The notes beneath the pieces were generated by a model that saw nothing but the letters and a program-made list of their open reading frames with translations, did no database searches and was not told where the DNA came from. A stretch of 64,000 nucleotides of DNA from Saccharothrix sp. S26 (GTDB lineage Bacteria > Actinomycetota > Actinomycetes > Mycobacteriales > Pseudonocardiaceae): the NCBI RefSeq assembly GCF_021390395.1, contig NZ_JAJUWT010000014.1, forward strand, positions 124,001 through 188,000, in the 5' to 3' direction. This document shows, piece by piece, positions 53,695 to 61,165 of the stretch (the stretch's first letter is position 1; the number at the start of each line of letters is the position of its first letter). Position numbers and translations under genes: made by a program.

Positions 53695-54870
53695 GTGACC
53701 AGCTCAACCGCGTTGTCGCGGGCCACCTTGCGGACCCTGCAACGGGCGTCGGGCGACCTGGCCGCGGCGAGCGTGGCCGAGATGGAGGAACGCCTGCCGT
53801 GGTTCCGGCGGATGCCCGCCGACCAGCGGGCCGGGGTGCTGCTGCTGATCCAGAACGGCGTCGCCGGGTTCGTGTCCTGGCTGCACGACCCGCAGCAGGC
53901 GATCCGGTTGACCGCCGAGGCGTTCCGCTCCGCGCCCAAGGACATCTCGCGGTGGGTGAGCCTGCGCCAGACCGTGGAGCTGGTGCGCATCGCGTTGGAG
54001 CTGTTCGAGCAACTGCTGCCGAAGCTGGCCGAGAACGACGCCGAGCGGGCGTTGCTGACCGAGGGCGTGCTGCGGTACGGCCGGGAGATCGCGTTCTCCG
54101 CGGCCACGTCGTACGCGGCGGCGGCCGAGGCGCGCGGTGCGTGGGACGCCCGGCTGGAGGCGCTGGTCGTGGACGGCATCGTGCGTGGTGACGCGGAGGA
54201 GTCGTTGCTGTCGCGGGCCACCGCGCTGGGCTGGGACCCGGCGGCGGAGGCGACCGTGCTGGTGGGCAACCCGCCGTCGGACGACCCGCCCGCGGTGGTG
54301 TTCGAGGTGCGCAGCCGGGCGGCCCGGGTCGGGCGGCCGGTGCTGCTGAGCGTGCAGGGCTCGCGGCTGGTCGTGGTGCTGGGCGGGGAGACGGAGCGGG
54401 GAGAGTCGCTGGTCCGGGTCTCCGACGCGTTCGGGCCCGGCGCGGTGGTGGCCGGCCCGACCGTGACCAGCCTGGCCGAGGCGCACCGCAGCGCGAGCGA
54501 CGCGTTGTCCGGGCTGCGCGCGGTGGTGGGGTGGCCCGCCGCGCCGCGGCCGGTGCGGTCGCTGGACCTGCTGCCGGAACGGGCGCTGGCGGGCGACCCG
54601 GAGGCCGAGTGGCAGTTGGTGGACCGGGTGGCCCGGCCGCTGGAGGACGCGGGCGGCTCGCTGCTGGAGACCGTGGACGCGTTCCTGGAGGTCGGGGGCG
54701 TGCTGGAGGCGTGCGCGCGGAAGCTGTTCGTGCACCCGAACACGGTCCGCTACCGGCTCAAGCGCGCGACCGAGCTCACCGGGCGCAACGCCAACGACCC
54801 CCGTGACGCTCTGGTGCTGCGGATCGCACTGTCCGTGGGCAGGCTGGCCCGTGCCCGCGGTTTGTGGTGA
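53695..54870 (+). CDS. fasR: PucR-type regulator of fatty acid synthesis genes
   Basis: A 391-residue regulator with an N-terminal helical domain, a central GGDEF-like regulatory domain (about 170-290) and a C-terminal PucR helix-turn-helix: LEACARKLFVHPNTVRYRLKRA. Its homologue in Streptomyces coelicolor (FasR, SCO2386) lies before fabD and activates the fab operon, and the M. tuberculosis homologue occupies the same place. GTG 53695 is preferred; the frame opens to 53647. It ends 187 bases before the fabD start. The gene name is by position and family. Confidence 0.82.
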   Translation: MTSSTALSRATLRTLQRASGDLAAASVAEMEERLPWFRRMPADQRAGVLLLIQNGVAGFVSWLHDPQQAIRLTAEAFRSAPKDISRWVSLRQTVELVRIALELFEQLLPKLAENDAERALLTEGVLRYGREIAFSAATSYAAAAEARGAWDARLEALVVDGIVRGDAEESLLSRATALGWDPAAEATVLVGNPPSDDPPAVVFEVRSRAARVGRPVLLSVQGSRLVVVLGGETERGESLVRVSDAFGPGAVVAGPTVTSLAEAHRSASDALSGLRAVVGWPAAPRPVRSLDLLPERALAGDPEAEWQLVDRVARPLEDAGGSLLETVDAFLEVGGVLEACARKLFVHPNTVRYRLKRATELTGRNANDPRDALVLRIALSVGRLARARGLW

Positions 54871-54973
54871 CCCTGGCGGGCGACGCTCGTCCGAGTGTGA
54901 CCGACGACGCATGTCCGTTTGGGCCGGGTCCGACAACACGCGACGTCGTTCTACGTTCATCTCCGAGTCACTT

Positions 54974-54990
54974 TTGTAGAGACCCTACAA
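54974..54990. promoter_or_regulatory. TTGTAG-N5-CTACAA dyad upstream of fabD
   Basis: A perfect 6+6 inverted repeat, TTGTAGAGACCCTACAA, lies 68-84 bases before the fabD GTG, in the only intergenic gap of the operon. It is a candidate operator for the adjacent FasR-like regulator. Confidence 0.5.
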
Positions 54991-55057
54991 CGCACGGTCC
55001 CGTGTTTCGTCTGTGGCGGCATCACCGGAAACCGCCGCGAACGTGTTCAGTGAGCGG

Positions 55058-55993
55058 GTGATCGCGCTCCTCGCCCCCGGACAGGGGTCCCAGACACCCG
55101 GCATGCTGACCCCCTGGCTCGACGTCGAGGGGGCCGGCGAGCGCGTCGCCGCGTGGTCCGAGGCGACCGGTCTCGACCTGGTCCGGCTGGGCACCACGGC
55201 GGACGCGGACGAGATCAAGGACACCGCCGTCACGCAGCCGCTCGTGGTCGCGCTGGCGCTGCTGGCCTACGAGGAGCTGCGCCGCCGGGTCGAGCTGCCC
55301 AGCGATACGGTCGTCGCCGGTCACTCCGTCGGCGAGCTGGCCGCCGCGGCGATCGCGGGCGTGCTGAGCACCGACGACGCGGTGGCGCTGGCCGCCGTGC
55401 GCGGCGCCGAGATGGCCGCCGCCTGCGCGTTGACGCCGACCGGCATGGCCGCGGTGCTCGGCGGCGAGGAGGACGAGGTGCTGGCCCGGCTCGACGAACT
55501 CGGCCTGGTCGGCGCGAACCGCAACGGCGCGGGCCAGATCGTGGCCGCCGGTCCGCTGGACGCGCTGGAGCGGCTGGTCGAGGAGCCACCCGGACGGGCG
55601 AAGATCCGCACGTTGAAGGTCGCGGGCGCGTTCCACACCCGGTTCATGGCGCCCGCCGAGGAGGCGTTGCGCGCCCGTGCCGCCGGGATCGTGGTGAAGG
55701 ACGCCGCGCTGCCGCTGCTGTCCAACGCCGACGGTGGCGTCGTCTCCGACGGCGACGAGGTGCTGAACCGACTGATCTCCCAGGTGACCCGCCCCGTGCG
55801 GTGGGACGCCTGCCAGGCAACCCTGGCCGGGCGCGGCGTGAGCGCGGTGGTCGAACTGCCGCCCGCGGGCGCGTTGACCGGCCTGGCCAAGCGCGAACTG
55901 AAGGGCACACCCACCTTGGGCCTCAAGACCCCCGACCAGCTCGACCAGGTCGTCGAGATGATCACCGCGACCCCCGCGGAGGTGGCCGAGTGA
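55058..55993 (+). CDS. fabD: Malonyl-CoA:ACP acyltransferase
   Basis: It loads malonyl groups on acyl carrier protein for fatty acid elongation. From GTG 55058 (MIALLAPGQGSQ) the product is 311 residues. The nucleophile Ser90 is in GHSVG, and the QPLVVALALLAYEEL and AFHTRFMAPA blocks are intact. The start matches that of the mycobacterial FabD; the frame opens to 55013 without a ribosome site. It is followed by fabH with a four-base overlap. The FasR-like regulator and a candidate operator lie upstream. Confidence 0.94.
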   Translation: MIALLAPGQGSQTPGMLTPWLDVEGAGERVAAWSEATGLDLVRLGTTADADEIKDTAVTQPLVVALALLAYEELRRRVELPSDTVVAGHSVGELAAAAIAGVLSTDDAVALAAVRGAEMAAACALTPTGMAAVLGGEEDEVLARLDELGLVGANRNGAGQIVAAGPLDALERLVEEPPGRAKIRTLKVAGAFHTRFMAPAEEALRARAAGIVVKDAALPLLSNADGGVVSDGDEVLNRLISQVTRPVRWDACQATLAGRGVSAVVELPPAGALTGLAKRELKGTPTLGLKTPDQLDQVVEMITATPAEVAE

Positions 55994-56967
55994 CCACCTT
56001 CTCGGTCCCCACCGGCCCGGTCGGCAGCCGCATCATCGGCTTGGGCAGCTACCAGCCCGAGACGATCGTGAGCAACCACGACCTCAGCCTGCGCATGGAC
56101 ACCTCCGACGAGTGGATCCGCGACCGGGTCGGCATCGTCAACCGCCGCGTGGCCAAGCCGGACGAACTGCTGGTCGACATGGCGGTCGAGGCGGGCGCCA
56201 AGGCCGTCGCCGACGCCGGGCTCGCCCCGTCGGACATCGGCGCGGTCATCGTGGCCACCTGCACCATGCCGTCCCAGATCCCCAACGCGGCGGCGCAGGT
56301 CGCCGACCGGATCGGGGTCAAGGGCGCGCCCGCGTTCGACCTGAACGCCGCGTGCGCCGGGTTCTGCTACGCCCTGGGCACCGCCTCGGACCTGGTCCGG
56401 GCGGGCACGGCCCGGCACGTGCTGGTCATCGGCGCGGAGAAGCTGACCGACTGGGTCGACGGCGACGACCGGTCGACCGCGATCATCTTCGCCGACGGCG
56501 CCGGCGCGGCGGTCGTCGGGCCGTCCGACGAGCCGGGCATCGGCCCGGTGTCGTGGGGCAGCGCGGGCGACCTCGTGGACATGATCCACGTCAAGGACCG
56601 GGCGTCGTTCATCTTCCAGGAGGGCCAGGCGGTCTTCCGGTGGGCGACCACGCAGATCGCGCCGATCGCGCTCAACGCGATCGAGCTGGCCGGCCTGCAG
56701 GTGTCCGATGTGGACGTCTTCGTGCCGCACCAGGCGAACCTGCGCATCGTCGAGGCCATCGCGAAGCGGTTGCGCGCCAAGGGTGCGCGTGAAGACCTCG
56801 TGATCGCTCGTGACATCGTGGACTCCGGCAACACCTCGTCCGCTTCGATCCCGCTCGCGCTGGACCACATGCGCGCGGCGGGAGAGGTGCGCAGCGGTGA
56901 CGTGGCGCTGCTCGTCGGCTTCGGGGCGGGCCTGTCCTACGCGGGACAGGTCGTCCGGCTGCCGTGA
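55990..56967 (+). CDS. fabH: 3-oxoacyl-ACP synthase III
   Basis: It condenses an acyl-CoA primer with malonyl-ACP and so sets the straight or branched character of fatty acids. It is 325 residues with the Cys122-His247-Asn281 triad in NAACAGF, VPHQAN and SGNTSS. GTG 55990 overlaps the fabD stop. The M. tuberculosis operon lacks fabH here, so this order (fabD-fabH-acpP-fabF) resembles Streptomyces. Branched-chain CoA primers could come from the leucine/valine breakdown for which ilvE is the first enzyme. Confidence 0.95.
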   Translation: MTTFSVPTGPVGSRIIGLGSYQPETIVSNHDLSLRMDTSDEWIRDRVGIVNRRVAKPDELLVDMAVEAGAKAVADAGLAPSDIGAVIVATCTMPSQIPNAAAQVADRIGVKGAPAFDLNAACAGFCYALGTASDLVRAGTARHVLVIGAEKLTDWVDGDDRSTAIIFADGAGAAVVGPSDEPGIGPVSWGSAGDLVDMIHVKDRASFIFQEGQAVFRWATTQIAPIALNAIELAGLQVSDVDVFVPHQANLRIVEAIAKRLRAKGAREDLVIARDIVDSGNTSSASIPLALDHMRAAGEVRSGDVALLVGFGAGLSYAGQVVRLP

Positions 56968-57028
56968 CCGCTATTCCAGACTCCGGTGGGACGACCCAGC
57001 CGGCGAAGCAAGAAGGAAGGGATTTTCA

Positions 57029-57268
57029 GTGAGCAACGAGGACATCCAGAAGGGGCTCGCCGAGATCGTCGAGGAGGTCGCCGGTGTCGAGGCGGCCGAC
57101 GTGACGGCTGACAAGTCCTTTGTGGACGACCTGGACATCGACTCGCTGTCCATGGTGGAGATCGCCGTGCAGGCCGAGGACAAGTTCGGCGTGAAGATCC
57201 CGGACGACGAGCTGGCCAACCTCAAGACCGTGGGCGATGCGGTCAACTACATCGCCAGCAACGCATGA
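57029..57268 (+). CDS. acpP: Acyl carrier protein
   Basis: A 79-residue acidic carrier with the phosphopantetheine attachment Ser39 in DIDSLSMVE. It holds the growing acyl chain for FabD, FabH and FabF. GTG 57029 follows GAAGGAAGG. Its end overlaps the fabF ATG by four bases. It has no C-terminal extension, unlike mycobacterial AcpM. Confidence 0.96.
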   Translation: MSNEDIQKGLAEIVEEVAGVEAADVTADKSFVDDLDIDSLSMVEIAVQAEDKFGVKIPDDELANLKTVGDAVNYIASNA

Positions 57269-58500
57269 CCAGTAACAACGACGTCGTCGTCACCGGGCTG
57301 GGTGCCACCACCCCGCTCGGTGGCGATGTCGCCTCCACCTGGGACGCCCTCCTGGCCGGCCGCAGCGGCGTGCGCACGCTGACGGCCGACTTCGTGGAGC
57401 GCTTCGACCTGCCGGTGAAGATCGGCGCGCCGCTCGCGGTCGAGCCGACCGAGGTGCTGCCGCGGGTCGAGGCGCGCCGGCTGGACCGCTGCGAGCAGGT
57501 CGCGGTGGTCGCCGCCCGCCAAGCGTGGGCGGACGCCGGGTTCGGTGACGACGACGTCGACCCCGAGCGGCTCGGCGTCGTGGTGGGCACCGGCATCGGC
57601 GGCGCGATGACGCTGCTGGACCAGGACGACCTCATCGAGGCGTCCGGCCTGCGCAAGGTCTCGCCGCTGACCGTGCCGATGCTCATGCCCAACGGCCCGG
57701 CCGCGCACGTCGGCCTGGACCTCAAGGCACGCGCGGGCGTGCACGCGCCGGTGTCGGCCTGCGCGTCCGGCGCGGAGGCGCTGGCCTGGGCGTACCGGAT
57801 GCTGAAGTCGGGCGAGGCGGACGTGGTCGTGGCCGGTGGCGCGGAAGCGTGCATCACCACCATCACCATGGCGGGCTTCATCCAGGCCCGGACCATGAGC
57901 ACCCGCAACGACGACCCGGAACGCGCGTCGCGCCCGTTCGACGTCAACCGGGACGGGTTCGTGCTCGGCGAGGGCGCGGGGATCATGGTGCTGGAGCGCG
58001 AGGACTTCGCCCGCGCCCGCGGCGCCCGGATCTACGGCAGGCTCGCGGGCATCGGCACCAGCTCCGACGGCCACCACATCACCGCGGCCGACCCGGAGGG
58101 CATCGGCCAGTCGCGGGCCATCGCCAAGGCGATCCGCGCGGCGGGTGTCGACCCGGCCGACATCGGCCACGTCAACTGCCACGCGACGTCCACCCAGGTG
58201 GGCGACGTGATCGAGCCGCAGGCCGTGCGCCGCGCGATCGGCGACCACCCGGTGCTGACCGCGCCCAAGGGCAACCACGGCCACCTGCTCGGCGCGTCCG
58301 GCGCGGTGGAGGCGATCACCACGCTGCTGTCGGTCCGCGACGGCATCGTGCCGCCGACGTTGAACCTGGAGAACCAGGACCCGAAGGTGCAGTTGGAGGT
58401 CGTCACCGGCGAGCCGCGCAAGATCGACCTCGTCGCCGCGGTCAACAACTCGTTCGGGTTCGGCGGGCACAACGTCTCGCTCGTCTTCACCCAGGTCTGA
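57265..58500 (+). CDS. fabF: 3-oxoacyl-ACP synthase II
   Basis: A ketosynthase that elongates acyl-ACP with malonyl-ACP. The 411-residue protein has nucleophile Cys166 in SACASGA and the two histidines in CHATSTQVGD and GNHGHLLGASG. It is equivalent in position to kasA of mycobacteria. It is translationally coupled to acpP (ATGA overlap) and lies 27 bases before accD. Confidence 0.96.
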   Translation: MTSNNDVVVTGLGATTPLGGDVASTWDALLAGRSGVRTLTADFVERFDLPVKIGAPLAVEPTEVLPRVEARRLDRCEQVAVVAARQAWADAGFGDDDVDPERLGVVVGTGIGGAMTLLDQDDLIEASGLRKVSPLTVPMLMPNGPAAHVGLDLKARAGVHAPVSACASGAEALAWAYRMLKSGEADVVVAGGAEACITTITMAGFIQARTMSTRNDDPERASRPFDVNRDGFVLGEGAGIMVLEREDFARARGARIYGRLAGIGTSSDGHHITAADPEGIGQSRAIAKAIRAAGVDPADIGHVNCHATSTQVGDVIEPQAVRRAIGDHPVLTAPKGNHGHLLGASGAVEAITTLLSVRDGIVPPTLNLENQDPKVQLEVVTGEPRKIDLVAAVNNSFGFGGHNVSLVFTQV

Positions 58501-58527
58501 CGTCCACGTCCCACGAGGAGCTTCCCG

Positions 58528-59955
58528 ATGACCGCCCTTGCGCCCCCGCCGGTGCACCCGGAAGCGGACGGCGACACCGATCCGCGCGACCCGGAGGTCC
58601 GGCTGGCGCAGTTGCTCGACCCGGGGTCCGTGGTGCCGTTGCGCCCCCGTGACGGCAGCGGCATGTTCGCCGTGCGCGGCCGGGTCGACGGCGCGAAGGT
58701 CGTCGCGTACTGCAGCGACGCCACGCGGATGGGTGGGGCGCTGGGTGCGGAGGGGTGCGGGCACATCGTGGAGGCGATCGAGACGGCGGTGCGGGAGCGC
58801 ATACCCGTGATCGGCGTCTGGCACTCGGGTGGTGCGCGGCTGCCGGAGGGCGTGGAGTCGCTGGACGGCATGGGTCGGATGTTCGCGGCGATGATCCGGG
58901 CGTCCGGTCGGGTGCCGCAGATCTCCGTGGTGGTCGGTCCGGCGGCGGGTGGCGGCGCGTACGGGCCGGCGTTGACCGACGTGGTGATCATGGCCCCGGC
59001 CGGCAAGGTCTTCGTGACCGGGCCGGACGTGGTCCGGTCGGTGACCGGCGAGCGGATCGACATGGACGGGCTGGGCGGTGCGGAGGCGCACGGGCGCAGG
59101 TCCGGTGTCGTGCACGTGATCGCGGACGACGAGCCGGACGCCTACCTGCGTGCGCGGCGGATCACCGGGCTGTTCGCGCGGCCCGGTGTGTTCGACCTGC
59201 ACTCGGTGCCCGACGGCGAGGATCTGCGGGCGTTGCTGCCGGAGCGGCCGCGGCGGGCCTACGACGTCAGGCCGCTGGTGCGGGCGATCGTGGACGACGA
59301 CTCGTTCGAGGAGTTGCAGGCGAGGTGGGCGGCCAACGTCGTGGTCGGTCTCGGTCGGCTCGGTGGGCGCACGGTCGGTGTAGTCGCGAACAACCCGATC
59401 CGCAAGGGCGGGTGCCTGGACTCGTTGTCGGCGGAGAAGGCGGCGCGGTTCGTGCGGATGTGCGACGCGTTCGGCGTGCCGCTGCTGGTGCTGGTGGACG
59501 TGCCGGGGTATCTGCCGGGGGTCGGGCAGGAGTGGGACGGCGTGGTGCGGCGGGGCGCGAAGCTGCTGCACGCGTTCGGTGAGGCCGTGGTGCCGCGGGT
59601 GACGTTGGTGACGCGCAAGGCGTACGGCGGCGCGTACATCGCGATGAACTCGCGCTCGCTGGGTGCGACGGCGGTGTTCGCGTGGCCGATGGCCGAGGTG
59701 GCCGTGATGGGGGCCGGGGCGGCGGTCGGCATCCTGCACCGCAGGAGGCTGGCGGCCGTGCCGGACGAGGAGCGGGAGGCGTTGCACGCCCGTCTCGTCG
59801 AGGAGCACGAGCGCGTCGCGGGTGGCGTGGACCGGGCGATCGCGATCGGCGTGGTGGACGAGGTCGTGGAGCCGACGAAGACGCGGCGGAAGCTGGCGCA
59901 GGCCCTCGCGGCGGCGCCGGCGGGCCGGGGCGCGCACGGCAACATCCCGTTGTAA
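58528..59955 (+). CDS. accD: Acyl-CoA carboxylase carboxyltransferase subunit (AccD6-type)
   Basis: A 475-residue beta subunit of biotin-dependent acyl-CoA carboxylase with N- and C-terminal crotonase-fold halves (GMGRMFAAMIRASGRVPQIS, and VDVPGYLPGVGQEWDGV). It transfers carboxyl from biotin to acetyl- or propionyl-CoA, giving the malonyl-CoA used by FabD. By position it corresponds to mycobacterial AccD6 at the end of the fab operon. The biotin-carrying alpha subunit must be elsewhere. It is followed by a strong hairpin. Confidence 0.92.
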   Translation: MTALAPPPVHPEADGDTDPRDPEVRLAQLLDPGSVVPLRPRDGSGMFAVRGRVDGAKVVAYCSDATRMGGALGAEGCGHIVEAIETAVRERIPVIGVWHSGGARLPEGVESLDGMGRMFAAMIRASGRVPQISVVVGPAAGGGAYGPALTDVVIMAPAGKVFVTGPDVVRSVTGERIDMDGLGGAEAHGRRSGVVHVIADDEPDAYLRARRITGLFARPGVFDLHSVPDGEDLRALLPERPRRAYDVRPLVRAIVDDDSFEELQARWAANVVVGLGRLGGRTVGVVANNPIRKGGCLDSLSAEKAARFVRMCDAFGVPLLVLVDVPGYLPGVGQEWDGVVRRGAKLLHAFGEAVVPRVTLVTRKAYGGAYIAMNSRSLGATAVFAWPMAEVAVMGAGAAVGILHRRRLAAVPDEEREALHARLVEEHERVAGGVDRAIAIGVVDEVVEPTKTRRKLAQALAAAPAGRGAHGNIPL

Positions 59956-59970
59956 GGGGGCCGGCGTCGT

Positions 59971-60006
59971 CGGTGGGGTCGCTGAGGTCGGGGGGCGACC
60001 CCACCG
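59971..60006 (+). terminator. Terminator hairpin after accD
   Basis: A perfect 12-base-pair stem (CGGTGGGGTCGC and complement) with a 12-base loop, 15 bases after the accD stop. Confidence 0.7.
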
Positions 60007-60037
60007 TCGTGTCCTGAGCGTTGAACTCGGGGGTCCT

Positions 60038-60080
60038 GAACGTAGGACTCACGCGTTCCGAACGTAGGACTCACGCGTTA
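60038..60080. repeat. Tandem intergenic repeat (about 22 bases)
   Basis: GAACGTAGGACTCACGCGTT occurs twice in direct tandem, separated by CC. A more degenerate copy, GAGCGTTGAACTCGGGGGTC, lies just upstream. It is in the gap between accD and the convergent membrane protein gene. Confidence 0.7.
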
Positions 60081-60087
60081 CGCGGGG

Positions 60088-60666
60088 TCAGCAGGGGGTG
60101 AACTGGGAGGTCGAGCCCTCGGTGCCCAGGTCGACGCGCAGCACGCCCCGTTCCACCTGCAACGGGTAGACCACGCGCCAGTGGATGCAGTCGGACTGCA
60201 GCTCGGCCGGCGCCTTGGCGACGTCCTGCGTGCTGGTGAACGTCATCAGCACCCGTAGCCGCTCCGGCGTGACCGATTCGATCCGGTGCACCAGGATCGA
60301 CCCGTCCCGCGAGCTCTCGTAGTCCGACAACCACCGCGTCCTGGGCGTCTGCCCGACCCGGTGCGCGGTGACGGTCTTGGCCCACTGCTCGTAGTCGTGG
60401 GCGTTGATCGCGTCGAAGAACTGCTGGAGCACCTCGCGCACGCGCTGGCCGTCGGGGTGCTGCGCCGCGTCGACGCTGAGCTGCACCGTGCCGGGGCCCG
60501 GCTGGGCGCTGCGCGGCACCGAGCTGGACGGCCCCGAGCCGGGCGCCGCGACCTGGTCGCCCTGGGCCACCAGCGGCCGCTGGTAGACCTCCCGCGCCAG
60601 CACGCCGACGCCCGCGGTGGCGGCGGCGACGAGGAGCACGGCGGGCAGCAGCAGGCGCGCGGACAC
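60088..60666 (-). CDS. Membrane-anchored hypothetical protein (Mce-associated-like)
   Basis: A 192-residue protein with one N-terminal transmembrane segment (residues 4-24, LLLPAVLLVAAATAGVGVLA), a Pro/Ser/Gln-rich linker, and an extracytoplasmic domain of about 115 residues with an NTF2-like pattern (VREVLQQFFDAINAHDYEQW). Similar small anchored NTF2-like proteins are common in actinobacteria. GTG 60666 is the chosen start; the frame opens to 60882. One Cys pair (SDCIHW and the C-terminal FTPC) might form a disulfide. The function is unknown. Confidence 0.7.
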   Translation of the reverse strand: MSARLLLPAVLLVAAATAGVGVLAREVYQRPLVAQGDQVAAPGSGPSSSVPRSAQPGPGTVQLSVDAAQHPDGQRVREVLQQFFDAINAHDYEQWAKTVTAHRVGQTPRTRWLSDYESSRDGSILVHRIESVTPERLRVLMTFTSTQDVAKAPAELQSDCIHWRVVYPLQVERGVLRVDLGTEGSTSQFTPC

Positions 60667-61165
60667 CCCTGGAGGGTGCCACAGCGTCCGTTCGTGCGGA
60701 TAATCACCCGGACGGTGCAGCGGAAAGCCCGCAGAGTGCGGTTTGAACGTCCTGCCATAACCACTCACAATGACTTCACCACACCATTGCGCCCACGTTC
60801 TCGAGATATCGGGTCCACCCCGTCCCGAAAACGGGCCGAGGAACACCTGCCCGGCCCTTTCGACACGGTCCGTGACGATCACCGCATATCAGCGGGCAGC
60901 CGAAAAAACCGCAGGTGGGGACACCCGAAAGCGAAGAACGATCGCGTTTCGTTTAGCCGCTCCACGTAGCCGCTCTCCGCACGTCCGTGCGCTTAAACAT
61001 CGCGATCGGGTGACGTCAGGCATCTTATACCCACTAGCAGTACCAATTCGAGGAAAGCTCATGCACACGAATGGACGCCCACACCCCCGAAATGGTGGAT
61101 TGGCTTCTCAGCCGGTGGCGTGCGGGAATTAGCCGGTCGGATAAATCGCGAGGAGGCGAAATCCC
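60667..61165. other. Intergenic region upstream of lanKC
   Basis: About 500 bases of lower GC content than its surroundings. One frame (60770-61132, plus) is open but its translation is low-complexity and basic. TATACC at 61026-61031 is a plausible -10 for the lanthipeptide operon; I find no matching -35. GAGGAGG at 61150 is the ribosome site of the synthetase. Confidence 0.5.

Noticed and set aside
57247..59937. An 896-codon antisense open frame over fabF and accD
   Set aside because: It is a GC-driven shadow without recognisable protein features.
60770..61132. A 120-residue frame in the gap before lanKC
   Set aside because: Basic low-complexity translation, no ribosome site and no domain.
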